Shown here in pieces: positions 41,704 to 50,832 of a DNA stretch of 64,000 nucleotides; position 1 is the first letter of the stretch; the number at the start of each line of letters is the position of its first letter. A program made the position numbers and the translations under genes. Origin of the DNA: Bombella apis (GTDB lineage Bacteria; Pseudomonadota; Alphaproteobacteria; Acetobacterales; Acetobacteraceae); NCBI RefSeq assembly GCF_018221685.1, contig NZ_JAGJTM010000005.1:69501-133500 (forward strand), written 5' to 3'. A model generated the notes under the pieces. That model searched no databases. It was not told where the DNA came from and saw nothing but the letters and a program-made list of their open reading frames with translations.

Positions 41704-41758
41704 GATTCTGAATCACTCCGAGTCGAAAGGAAAGACTTTTTTTGAAATAAAATGAGTC
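41704..41758 (-). promoter_or_regulatory. GANTC cluster upstream of rnhB-ccrM
   Basis: Four GANTC sites lie within 55 bp: GATTC at 41704, GAATC at 41710, GAGTC at 41720 and GAGTC at 41754. The expected density is about one per 256 bp. The last overlaps TTGACT (minus strand 41760-41755), a -35-like hexamer with no good -10; a CATAAT with a weak -35 lies slightly further upstream (about 41770). This fits methylation control of the methylase operon. Confidence 0.6.
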
Positions 41759-41809
41759 AATAGGAAAAATTATGCCCCGCTGGCCGGACAGACAGAAGCC
41801 GTCTGGCCA

Positions 41810-42535
41810 TCAGAGCTCCACATGCCCGTTCTGGTCCGGACTTCCATCAGAAGATGCCCCGAACCCTCCATCACCATGAGACGCCTGACCATCCTGCCGG
41901 GGAAGCTCACGAGGGGACGAAGCAACCGGTTTTTCTGCCTGTTTCAGCTTCAGGAGCGGTTCAAAACCCGGTGGAGGATTGGAGAGAAGAATTCCGGCTT
42001 CCAGGAAGCCCAGGAAAAGGCAGGCAGCAAACAGCCCCACCCCACGGCGCAGCACTTTCATGCGGCACCAGAAATAACCCGGCAAGAACAGCCACCACCA
42101 GAAAGAAGGAGGTTTCACCCCAGCCCGGGCCAAGGTCTGGCGGTCCTTTATCAGCGTCAGAAACAGGATGACGTAAATACAGACACCCGTTACCGGCCGG
42201 TCCGGCGTGACCGCCCAATGTGTCCGCTGCCCGACAACGAGAAGAAGCAGGTCAACCAGCCCGGGAACCAGCATCAACCAGGCCCAGACGGACGACACCG
42301 CTCCCGCCACTCCTTCGTCCCGTGTGGATGACCGCCCACCCACGGCGACAAACAGCCGCACACCGGCGGAAGGCGACACAAGCCCAGCCTTGCTGGCCGG
42401 ACGCCACTCATTCCCGAAACCCGGATGCCAGACGAGGGTTTGCGGCCGAATATGACGATGAATGATCAGCCGCACCATCTCGCTCTGCGATACTGGCCCA
42501 ACCTCCCGACCATCCCGTTCGTAATACCAGTGCAT
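41810..42535 (-). CDS. GYF-domain (DUF4339) membrane protein
   Basis: A 241-residue protein. The first 50 residues form a GYF_2 (DUF4339) domain: WYYERDGREVGPVSQSEM, then IRPQTLVWHPGFGNEWRPA. Three or four hydrophobic segments follow (about 83-105, 117-132, 147-160, 167-187), with an aromatic FWWWLFLPGYFWCR loop. The last 45 residues are hydrophilic. Similar GYF-membrane proteins occur in many bacteria; none has a defined role. It is on the same strand as rnhB but 155 bp before it. Confidence 0.7.
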   Translation of the reverse strand: MHWYYERDGREVGPVSQSEMVRLIIHRHIRPQTLVWHPGFGNEWRPASKAGLVSPSAGVRLFVAVGGRSSTRDEGVAGAVSSVWAWLMLVPGLVDLLLLVVGQRTHWAVTPDRPVTGVCIYVILFLTLIKDRQTLARAGVKPPSFWWWLFLPGYFWCRMKVLRRGVGLFAACLFLGFLEAGILLSNPPPGFEPLLKLKQAEKPVASSPRELPRQDGQASHGDGGFGASSDGSPDQNGHVEL

Positions 42536-42564
42536 GAACCCTCTCCGGCCTCCTGTTCCCTGTT

Positions 42565-42852
42565 TCAGCCACGCTTCCTGAAGAAGAGGCGTCCGATCAC
42601 CAGCCCAACAAGGGAAACGATCCCCAGGGCAACGAAAGGACGCTCCTGAATGAAAGCGGCTACAGCCTCCAGGCGGCTTTCATTGGCATCGTAGAGATCC
42701 GCAAATTCATGTTTGGCACGACCACCCAGCTGGTCAATCTTCCCACCGGCCTGCATGGCAGCATCACCAGAGATCGCACCGACCGTGTCCTTCAGCCGAC
42801 CTTTAGCTTCCTGCACGAAACCCTCGGCCTTCATCGACGTTGTATCAACCAT
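42565..42852 (-). CDS. CsbD-like protein with C-terminal helix
   Basis: A 95-residue protein. Residues 5-45 (KAEGFVQEAKGRLKDTVGAI, then GGKIDQLGGRAKHEFADL) match the CsbD stress-protein repeat. A helix linker ends in PFVALGIVSLVGLVIGRLFFRKR, a membrane helix with a positive end as in ElaB/YqjD-type proteins, which anchor ribosomes or envelopes in stationary phase. The ATG at 42852 has GGGAG 9 bases upstream; the longer frame at 42876 is less likely. CsbD-family genes are usually stress induced; the promoter here may share the region with the divergent RND operon. Confidence 0.75.
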   Translation of the reverse strand: MVDTTSMKAEGFVQEAKGRLKDTVGAISGDAAMQAGGKIDQLGGRAKHEFADLYDANESRLEAVAAFIQERPFVALGIVSLVGLVIGRLFFRKRG

Positions 42853-43051
42853 TCCATCGCTCCCAATCAGCGCCATGCATTTCCATGCACCGTTTCACCT
42901 GTGGGCCCCAGTGCACTGCATGACGGGGCCACCCCGCAGATATGTAACCCTCATGGATTTTCTTCAAGAGGGGGACAGCCGTCCTCCTCCCTCAGGAGGA
43001 AGGTATTTTTGTGACTGCCGAATGTTTAGGTGCAATTCTGGCCAAGCATCT

Positions 43052-43104
43052 TTAATATGCGCCGGACTTTCTGACATAATGTCGATGACGTGCATGTCAT
43101 GCAC
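43052..43104 (+). promoter_or_regulatory. RND operon promoter and 15-bp operator palindrome
   Basis: A weak -35 (TTAATA, 43052-43057), a 17-nt spacer and CATAAT (43075-43080) place the transcript start near 43087. GTGCATGTCATGCAC (43090-43104), a perfect palindrome with one central base, begins just after it. A 13-bp stretch CATGCACCGTTTC overlapping this site (43098-43110) recurs at 42884-42896, 32 bp before csbD. Confidence 0.5.
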
Positions 43105-43137
43105 CGTTTCCCCAGCCTACAGGAGTGCCCTGCGACC

Positions 43138-44334
43138 ATGAGCGCCGCCCCAGCTTCAGAAACCCGGCAGCCCGGCAGGGGGAAAAAATGGTGGATCATC
43201 GGGGCTGCCCTGGTCGCCATCCTGCTTTTCCTTGTCCTGCGTCCTCATGCCGGTGGTGGGCAGACCACCATGGCCCATGGCGACGTCGCCCAGGCCGTAG
43301 CCGTGGAGGCTGCCCACCGGGCCGATGTGCCGGTCATTCTCCAGCTGCTCGGTACGGTTGTCCCCATCACCAACGTCACCATCACACCCCGTGTCAGCGG
43401 GCACATACTGGCGGTCTATTATCAGGAAGGGCAGCACGTCCACCGTGGGGATGAGCTGGAACTGATCGACCCCCGCCCCTATGAGGCCACGCTGCACCAG
43501 TACATGGGCACCCTGGCCGCCGACCGTGCGCAGCTGGCCAAGGCCCGTGTGGACAATGCCCGCTACCAGAAGCTGATAAAGCAGAACTCCACATCGGCCA
43601 TGCTGGCACAGGACCAGGCCTTCACCGTCCAGCAGCTTGAAGGGCAGGTCGCTTTTGACGAGGCCAATGTCCGCAATGCCGCACTGAATGTCCTGTACTG
43701 TCACATCGTCGCCCCGGTGGATGGCCGGGTGGGTATCCGTGCCCTGGATGCCGGCAACTATGTCACGGTCGGGCAATCCGGCGGGCTGACAACCCTGACC
43801 CAGATGCAGCCCATTTCCGTCATCTTCACCCTGCCGCAGAACAGCCTGCCGGATGTGCAGGACCAGCTGAACAGCCATCCCAGCCTGACCGTAGAAGCCT
43901 GGAGCAGCGACAACACCCGCCGCCTCGCTACCGGGACGGTCAATGCGCTGGACAGCCAGATTGATACGGCTACGGGGACCGTACGCCTGCGCGGCATCTT
44001 CCCCAACGAAACGGAGCGGCTTTTCCCCAATGAGTTCGTCAATGCCCATCTCCTCGTCCAGACACTGAAAGACGCCCTCGTCGTGCCCGGCAATGCCATA
44101 CAGACAGGCCCTGACGGTGCCTTTGTCTATGCCGTACAGCGGGACATGACCGTGGCCATCCGCCTCGTGAAAACAGGCTATAGCGATGACCACCACACCG
44201 TCATTCTTTCCGGTCTCCAGGAAGGGGACCAGGTCGTGACAGATGGCGTCAACCATCTGCGCCCTGGCAGCAGGGTCACCATTGCTGCCGGGCCCGGTTC
44301 CTCCCCGAACCCTGCCACCACCCAACCGCACTGA
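43138..44334 (+). CDS. RND efflux periplasmic adaptor (MdtA-like)
   Basis: A 398-residue membrane-fusion protein that links the inner-membrane RND pump to the outer-membrane channel. A Lys/Arg-flanked N-terminal anchor (KKWWIIGAALVAILLFLVL, about 16-34) is followed by a biotinyl-lipoyl half (TVVPITNVTITPRVSGHILA), a helical hairpin, the second lipoyl half (IVAPVDGRVGIRALDAGNYV) and the beta-barrel and membrane-proximal domains (ALVVPGNAIQ). The best match by pattern is MdtA. The ATG at 43138 follows AGGAG. The two pump subunits come next. Confidence 0.9.
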   Translation: MSAAPASETRQPGRGKKWWIIGAALVAILLFLVLRPHAGGGQTTMAHGDVAQAVAVEAAHRADVPVILQLLGTVVPITNVTITPRVSGHILAVYYQEGQHVHRGDELELIDPRPYEATLHQYMGTLAADRAQLAKARVDNARYQKLIKQNSTSAMLAQDQAFTVQQLEGQVAFDEANVRNAALNVLYCHIVAPVDGRVGIRALDAGNYVTVGQSGGLTTLTQMQPISVIFTLPQNSLPDVQDQLNSHPSLTVEAWSSDNTRRLATGTVNALDSQIDTATGTVRLRGIFPNETERLFPNEFVNAHLLVQTLKDALVVPGNAIQTGPDGAFVYAVQRDMTVAIRLVKTGYSDDHHTVILSGLQEGDQVVTDGVNHLRPGSRVTIAAGPGSSPNPATTQPH

Positions 44335-44389
44335 TGCCTGCAAGGATGCCCACGCCCCTCTCCTGCCCGCCGACCGGAAGCCCGAGCCC

Positions 44390-47300
44390 GTGAATCCCTC
44401 ACGCATCTTCATCGAACGTCCCGTTGCCACCAGCCTGCTCATGCTGGCCATCATGCTGGCCGGTGTGCTGGGGTACCACTTCCTGCCCATCTCGGCCCTG
44501 CCGGAAGTGGAATATCCCACCATCACGGTCTCCACCTTCTATCCCGGTGCCAGCCCGGACGTGATGAGCACCTCCATCACCGCCCCGCTGGAAACACAGC
44601 TGGGACAGATGGCCGGGCTGGACCAGATGACCTCACAGTCCTCCGGCGGCGCCTCCGTCATCACGTTGCGCTTCGGGCTGAACATGAAGATGGACATTGC
44701 CGAGCAGGAAGTGCAGGCCGCCATCAACAATGTCGGCTCCCTGCTGCCCAGCGACCTGCCTGCACCCCCCATCTATGCCAAGGTCAACCCGGCGGACACG
44801 CCTGTCATGACGCTGGGCATCACCTCCCGCATCATGCCACTGCCGGAGGTGGAGGATTACGTCAACACACGGCTTGTCCAGAAGATCAGCCAGATTTCCG
44901 GCGTCGGGCTGGTGACGCTCTCTGGAGGCAACCGCAAGGCCTACCGGGTGCAGATCAATGTTCCAAAGCTGACCTCCTACGGCATTGCACTGGATACGGT
45001 CCGGACCATCATCGGCACAGTCAACGTCAACTCTCCGACAGGAACCTTCGATGGTCCCCAGCACGCCACCTCCCTGCGGATTGACGGGCAGATACAGTCT
45101 GTCGAACAGCTGATGGACCAGGTCATCGCCTATCAGAACAATGGGCCCATCCGCCTCCGTGATGTCGGGCGCGTGGTGGAGGGCGCAGAAAACAGCCAGC
45201 TTGCCGCCTGGGCCAACAGGACACCGGCTCTCATCCTCAACATCCAGCGGCAGCCCGGTGCCAATGTCATTGCCGTGGCGGACAATGTGCTGGCCATCCT
45301 CCCCCGCCTGAAACAGGAACTGCCACCGGGCATCGACATCATCCCCCTGACCGACCGCACGACCACCATCCGGGCGTCCGTCAAGGATGTGGGGTTCGAG
45401 CTTGTTCTGGCCATGCTGCTCGTCGTGGGGGTCATCTTCGTCTTTCTCTGCAATGTTCCGGCCACCATCATTCCGGGTCTCTCCGTCCCCCTCTCGCTGA
45501 TCGGCACCCTGTCGGCGATGTACATGCTGGGCTTCTCGCTGGACAATCTGTCCCTCATGTCCCTCACCATCGCCTCCGGTTTTGTGGTGGATGATGCCAT
45601 CGTGGTCATCGAGAACATTTCCCGCTTCGTGGAGGCTGGGGACGACCGCTACACTGCGGCCCTGAAGGGCGCAAAGGAAATCGGTTTCACCATCATCTCC
45701 CTGACCGTCTCCCTGATCGCCGTCCTCATTCCCCTGCTCTTCATGAGTGACGTGGTAGGCCGTCTCTTCCACGAATTCGCCATGACGCTGGCCATCACCA
45801 TCACCATCTCGGCCCTGGTCTCCATCACGCTCGTGCCCATGATGTGCGCCCGGATGCTGAGCGAGCATGGCCCCACCAGACATGGCCATACCCGCCGTGA
45901 AGGTCGTCTGGCCATGTTCGCCCGAAAAACCGGCCAGATGATGGACTGGTGCATCCGCCATTATGACCATGCTCTCGGCATCGTCCTGCGGCACCAGCCC
46001 CTGACACTGCTCACCACGCTCGCCAGCCTCATCATTACCGGCCTGCTGGCCTGGTCCATCCCGAAAAGCTTTTTCCCCCCGCAGGATACGGGAGTGATCC
46101 AGGGTATTTCCATCATGCCAGCCAACATCTCTTTTGAAGGCATGAAGAAAAAGCAGGCCGAACTGGGAGCGCTCCTCCTCCAGAACCCGGATATTGTCAG
46201 CCTCTCCTCCTTCATCGGGATTGACGGCCAGAACATGACACTCAATTCCGGCCGTTTCCTCATCAATCTCAAGCCCAAAGAGATGCGGACCCACTCACTG
46301 GCAGAGATACAGGCCGGACTGGAAAAAGCCGCCACGGCCCTGCCGGGAGTTCACCTTTATACCCAACCCGTACAGGACCTCTCACTGGAATCATCCGTTT
46401 CGGCCATGCAGTACCAGTTCCTGCTGGAAACACCCGATTATGATGACTTCTCCCTCTGGGTGCCCCGCTTCCTTGATGCGCTGAAACATGAACCCTCTCT
46501 GGGAGGGGTCACCTCCGACCTTCAGGCGGATGGTCTGACCGCCATGCTGACGCTGGACCGGACCAACGGTGCCCGCTACTCCATCACCCCGCAGACGGTT
46601 GACAACCTGCTCTATGACAGTTTCGGCCAGCGGCAGGTGTCCACAATCTACACGCAGTCCAACCAGTACCGCGTGATTCTGGAGACAGACCCACGCTTCC
46701 AGAAACATGAAAGCAGCCTCTCCCAGCTCTATCTGCCCGGCATCTCTTCGGAGGCCGGAGGCAGCACGAGCGGCCCCAGCCGCCAGCCCACATCGGGACT
46801 GGTCCCGCTCCTCCAGGTCACGAGCCTTTCCCGCATCGTGTCTCCCCTGCTCATCACCCATTACGGGCAGTTCCCCGCCACGACGATCTCCTTCAATGTC
46901 GCACCGCATCATGCGCTGGGGGAGGCCACGACAGCCATTGACCATATCCGCCAGAAGATAGGCCTGCCCGCCACATTCCAGACAGCCTTCCAGGGAACAG
47001 CAGCCGCCTTCCGGAATTCCCTGACCAATGAGCTGGGGCTGGTCGTTGCTGCCATCGTGGCCGTTTATATCGTGCTGGGTGTGCTGTATGAGAGCTTCAT
47101 CCACCCCGTGACGATCCTTTCGACCCTGCCCTCGGCGGCCATCGGTGCCCTGCTCGGGCTGTACGCATTCGGTATGCCGCTGGACATCATGGGCATCATC
47201 GGCATCGTGCTACTCATCGGCATCGTGAAGAAGAACGCCATCATGATGATCGACTTCGCCCTCCAGGCCGAACGTCAGGACGGGCTGGCACCTCCCGAAG

Positions 47301-47578
47301 CCATACGCCAGGCCGCCCTGCTGCGCTTCCGCCCCATCCTCATGACAACCCTTGCTGCCCTCTTTGGGGCGCTGCCGTTACTTCTCAGTGTCGGGACAGG
47401 GGCGGAGCTGCGCCGCCCACTGGGCGTGGCCATCGTCTTCGGGCTGATGCTGTCCCAGCTTCTCACCCTTTTCACCACACCTGTCATCTATCTCTTCATG
47501 AACCAGTGCAGCCTGAGGGTGAAGCGCTTCTTCCGGACCTCAGCCGATGACAGCGGCCTGCCTGCCGATACACCGTGA
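44390..47578 (+). CDS. RND transporter subunit, MdtB-like
   Basis: A 1062-residue inner-membrane proton antiporter with twelve helices and two large periplasmic loops. SRIFIERPVATSLLMLAIML opens the first helix. SLTIASGFVVDDAIVVIENI is helix 4, with the proton-relay Asp-Asp pair. The second half repeats the plan (LLIGIVKKNAIMMIDFA). It is one of two adjacent non-identical RND subunits, the MdtB/MdtC heterotrimer arrangement. The GTG at 44390 with GGAAG upstream gives the usual N-terminus; the ATG at 44243 would overlap the adaptor gene by 92 bp. The next gene starts in its stop codon. Confidence 0.9.
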   Translation: MNPSRIFIERPVATSLLMLAIMLAGVLGYHFLPISALPEVEYPTITVSTFYPGASPDVMSTSITAPLETQLGQMAGLDQMTSQSSGGASVITLRFGLNMKMDIAEQEVQAAINNVGSLLPSDLPAPPIYAKVNPADTPVMTLGITSRIMPLPEVEDYVNTRLVQKISQISGVGLVTLSGGNRKAYRVQINVPKLTSYGIALDTVRTIIGTVNVNSPTGTFDGPQHATSLRIDGQIQSVEQLMDQVIAYQNNGPIRLRDVGRVVEGAENSQLAAWANRTPALILNIQRQPGANVIAVADNVLAILPRLKQELPPGIDIIPLTDRTTTIRASVKDVGFELVLAMLLVVGVIFVFLCNVPATIIPGLSVPLSLIGTLSAMYMLGFSLDNLSLMSLTIASGFVVDDAIVVIENISRFVEAGDDRYTAALKGAKEIGFTIISLTVSLIAVLIPLLFMSDVVGRLFHEFAMTLAITITISALVSITLVPMMCARMLSEHGPTRHGHTRREGRLAMFARKTGQMMDWCIRHYDHALGIVLRHQPLTLLTTLASLIITGLLAWSIPKSFFPPQDTGVIQGISIMPANISFEGMKKKQAELGALLLQNPDIVSLSSFIGIDGQNMTLNSGRFLINLKPKEMRTHSLAEIQAGLEKAATALPGVHLYTQPVQDLSLESSVSAMQYQFLLETPDYDDFSLWVPRFLDALKHEPSLGGVTSDLQADGLTAMLTLDRTNGARYSITPQTVDNLLYDSFGQRQVSTIYTQSNQYRVILETDPRFQKHESSLSQLYLPGISSEAGGSTSGPSRQPTSGLVPLLQVTSLSRIVSPLLITHYGQFPATTISFNVAPHHALGEATTAIDHIRQKIGLPATFQTAFQGTAAAFRNSLTNELGLVVAAIVAVYIVLGVLYESFIHPVTILSTLPSAAIGALLGLYAFGMPLDIMGIIGIVLLIGIVKKNAIMMIDFALQAERQDGLAPPEAIRQAALLRFRPILMTTLAALFGALPLLLSVGTGAELRRPLGVAIVFGLMLSQLLTLFTTPVIYLFMNQCSLRVKRFFRTSADDSGLPADTP

Positions 47579-50500
47579 GTCTGATCCGCCTCTTCGTCAC
47601 CCGGCCTGTCGGCACCATCCTCATGACACTGGCCATGTTCCTTGCAGGCTGCATCGGCTATGTGAACCTGCCTGTCTCCGACCTGCCTGATGTCGATTTT
47701 CCGGTTGTCATGGTCATTGCCAACCAGCCGGGCGGGTCTCCCTCCGAAATCGCCAGCACGATTGCCGAACCACTGGAGCGCCACCTTGGCGCCATCGCTG
47801 GAATCCGGGAGATCACCTCCCAGTCCACCGTGAACCAGACCCGGATTCTTCTCCAGTTCGATCTCTCCCGGGACATTGACGGGGCTGCCCGGGATGTACA
47901 GTCCGCCCTGCGGGCCGCCCGGCAGGACCTGCCCACTACCCTGCGCAGCGACCCGAGCTACATGAAGGCCAACGCAAACGGGCCGCCCATCATGGTCCTT
48001 TCGTTGACTTCACCCACCCGCACGCCGCAGCAGCTCTATGATTTTGCCAACAATGTCATCATGCCCGGCCTCAGCCAGGTCGAAGGGGTAGGCAATGTGG
48101 ACATCCATGGCAGTGCGCTGCCTGCTGTCCGGGTGGAAATCAACCCCCTGCGCCTCTTCCGTTACGGCATCGGCTTTGAGGACATCCGGGCCGCCCTGAC
48201 CTCTGCCAACGCCCATACACCAAAGGGCTTCATAGAGCTTCAGGGGCAGCGCCTCATCCTTGCCACCAACGACCAGGCCACGAAAGCAAGTGCCTACCGG
48301 TCTCTCATCATCGCCTACCGCAACGGCCAGCCTGTGCGTCTCTCCGACGTGGCTGATGTCGTGGACAGTGCAGAGGACCTCCGACAGGCCGGTTATGTCA
48401 ACGGTGAGCCGGACATCATCTGTACCGTCTATCCCCAGAGCGGGGCCAATGTCATCAGAACAACCGATGGACTGAAAGCCCGCCTGCCCCAGCTGCGCAC
48501 GGCCCTGCCGGGCAATACGAAACTGGACCTCCAGCTGGACAGGTCCATCACCATCCGGGCCTCTCTGGCCGATACGCAGCGCACGCTCATCCTGTCCGTC
48601 ATTCTGGTCGTGTTCGTGGTGCTGCTCTTCCTGCGGGACGGTATTGCCGTCCTCATCCCGGCCATTACTGTTCCCGCCTCTATCGTCACCACATTCGCCC
48701 TGATGGATCTCCTTGGTTATCAGCTCGACATCATGTCGCTCATGGCCCTGACTATCGTGACCGGCTTTGTGGTGGATGATGCCATCGTCGTGCTGGAAAA
48801 CATCACCCGCCACCGGGAAATGGGCAAGACAGCCCAGCAGGCTGCCATAGAAGGCACCGGAGAAGTCATTTTCACCGTCATTTCCATCACACTGTCGCTG
48901 ATCGTCGTGTTTGTGCCCATCCTGCTCATGGAAGGGGTATCCGGCCTGTTCTTCCACGAATTTGCCATGACGATCATTCTGGCACTCTGCGTCTCCATGC
49001 TGCTCTCCCTCAGCCTGACCCCCATGCTCGGGGCCCTGCTGCTCGCCCCGGGGGACAGATACCGCCCCAGTCTGGTCCGGCGAGGCCTGCGCTGGTGTGG
49101 GGCCAGGCTGGATGATGGCTTCCGGATGCTGACAGCAGGCTACATGAGGTCACTCCATGCCATCATGCGCCATCCCGTACCCGTACTGCTCTCCCTGCCT
49201 CTCAGCCTGCTGCTGGCAGGCTGGCTCTTCGTCATCCTGCCGAAGGAACTGTTTCCCCAGCAGGATGAAAGCATGCTCATGGGACGGCTGGTAGCTGACC
49301 AGGACATTTCCTTCCATGCCTTGCAGGCCCTGACCATCCGGGTGGAAAAGCGGCTGGCAAAGGACCCGGATGTCGTCAGTGTCATTGGGGGGCCGGGCAA
49401 GCGTTCCGCCAACTCCGTGAATCTCTTCGTCACGCTGAAGCCAAAAGCCGAACGGAACGATGATATTTCCGCCACGGTCAGCCGGCTGAATCACATATTC
49501 CGACACAGGGCCGGTTTTTCCATCAGGTTGCGCCTGCCCAGCATGATCGGCGGGGGGGCACGATCAACAGACGGCGCTTATCAATACAGCCTTCAGGGCG
49601 ACTCTGCGGAGGAGCTGTATCAATGGACACCCCGGGTCGTGACGGCGCTCTCCCACCTGCCCCTGCTCTCGGACGTGACCTCCGACGTGGAGGAGGGTGG
49701 CCGTGGCATCACGCTGGCCATCAACCGGGACATGGAGGCCCGCTACAGCATCACACCACAGCTTGTCAGCAACGCCCTGTACGACGCCTTTGGCCAGCGG
49801 GCTGCCTCCATCATCTATGAGCCCCTCAACCAGTACCGTGTCATCATGGAAGCTGCGCCCGTTTTCTGGGCCGATCCCGCTTTTCTGGAACAGATGCGTG
49901 TCAGTGTTACAGGGGGAACGGCCAACGGGGCCTATGCGTCCAACAACATCCGTGTCCGGGCCAGCAGCCGCCCTGCCACCATGTCGCAGAGCCAGCTTTC
50001 CTATCTGAATTCCGTGGCCAATGCTCTGGCCGGTGGCCGGTCAGCCTCCAATGGTTCGGCTGTTACCACCAGCAGCGAAACCATGGTCCCCCTGCCATTG
50101 CTCGGACCGCTGAAAGCAGTCAATGCGCCGCTTGCTGTCAACCATCAAGGCCAATTTGTCGCCACGACCATCTCCTTCAATCTGGCACCGGGGGCCAGCC
50201 TGGGACCCGCCATACAGGCGGTGGAAGGCACCATGGTCCGCCTTCACCTTCCCCACACCATACAGGGGGGATTCACCGGCAACGCCGCCAGTCTGAAGAA
50301 ATCCGTCAGCCGGGAGCCACTCCTGATCCTCACAGCACTGGTAGCCGTCTATGTCGTGCTGGGCATCCTGTATGAAAGCCTGATCCACCCACTCACGATT
50401 CTCTCCACACTGCCTTCTGCCGGTGTGGGGGCTCTGTTGACCGTTGATCTGTTCGGGCAGCCTTTTTCACTTCTGACCCTGATCGGCGTCATTCTGCTCA

Positions 50501-50832
50501 TCGGCATCGTCAAGAAAAATGCCATCATGCTGATCGACTTTGCCACCCATGCCCGCCATCAGGGCAAGACGGCAGAGGAAGCCATTCTCACAGCCAGCCA
50601 TCTGCGTTTCCGCCCTATCCTCATGACAACGGCAGCCGCTGCCCTCGGAGCCGTTCCACTGCTTGTCGGTGGTGATTATGGCAGTGAAATGCGCCAGCCC
50701 CTTGGCCTCGCCATCCTGGGGGGGCTCTGCCTCAGCCAGCTTCTGACACTCTATACGACACCACTTGTCTATCTGTCACTCGACCGGCTGAGCCACAGGG
50801 TGCAGCGTTCACTCTTCAGGAAACATACATGA
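47575..50832 (+). CDS. RND transporter subunit, MdtC-like
   Basis: A 1085-residue second RND subunit, about as long as MdtC-type proteins plus a loop insertion near the end (SASNGSAVTTSSETMVP). The helices carry SLIRLFVTRPVGTILMTLAM, ALTIVTGFVVDDAIVVLENI with the Asp-Asp relay, and LIGIVKKNAIMLIDFATHAR. The start is a GTG in a GTGA overlap with the previous stop, so the subunits are translated in step. Substrates of MdtBC-type pumps are bile salts, novobiocin and similar compounds; in this organism they are unknown. Confidence 0.9.
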   Translation: MSLIRLFVTRPVGTILMTLAMFLAGCIGYVNLPVSDLPDVDFPVVMVIANQPGGSPSEIASTIAEPLERHLGAIAGIREITSQSTVNQTRILLQFDLSRDIDGAARDVQSALRAARQDLPTTLRSDPSYMKANANGPPIMVLSLTSPTRTPQQLYDFANNVIMPGLSQVEGVGNVDIHGSALPAVRVEINPLRLFRYGIGFEDIRAALTSANAHTPKGFIELQGQRLILATNDQATKASAYRSLIIAYRNGQPVRLSDVADVVDSAEDLRQAGYVNGEPDIICTVYPQSGANVIRTTDGLKARLPQLRTALPGNTKLDLQLDRSITIRASLADTQRTLILSVILVVFVVLLFLRDGIAVLIPAITVPASIVTTFALMDLLGYQLDIMSLMALTIVTGFVVDDAIVVLENITRHREMGKTAQQAAIEGTGEVIFTVISITLSLIVVFVPILLMEGVSGLFFHEFAMTIILALCVSMLLSLSLTPMLGALLLAPGDRYRPSLVRRGLRWCGARLDDGFRMLTAGYMRSLHAIMRHPVPVLLSLPLSLLLAGWLFVILPKELFPQQDESMLMGRLVADQDISFHALQALTIRVEKRLAKDPDVVSVIGGPGKRSANSVNLFVTLKPKAERNDDISATVSRLNHIFRHRAGFSIRLRLPSMIGGGARSTDGAYQYSLQGDSAEELYQWTPRVVTALSHLPLLSDVTSDVEEGGRGITLAINRDMEARYSITPQLVSNALYDAFGQRAASIIYEPLNQYRVIMEAAPVFWADPAFLEQMRVSVTGGTANGAYASNNIRVRASSRPATMSQSQLSYLNSVANALAGGRSASNGSAVTTSSETMVPLPLLGPLKAVNAPLAVNHQGQFVATTISFNLAPGASLGPAIQAVEGTMVRLHLPHTIQGGFTGNAASLKKSVSREPLLILTALVAVYVVLGILYESLIHPLTILSTLPSAGVGALLTVDLFGQPFSLLTLIGVILLIGIVKKNAIMLIDFATHARHQGKTAEEAILTASHLRFRPILMTTAAAALGAVPLLVGGDYGSEMRQPLGLAILGGLCLSQLLTLYTTPLVYLSLDRLSHRVQRSLFRKHT

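Noticed and set aside
44633-46294. A 553-codon minus-strand open frame opposite the MdtB-like gene
   Set aside because: Lies entirely inside a well-supported transporter gene; His/Asp/Gly-rich, no start signal.
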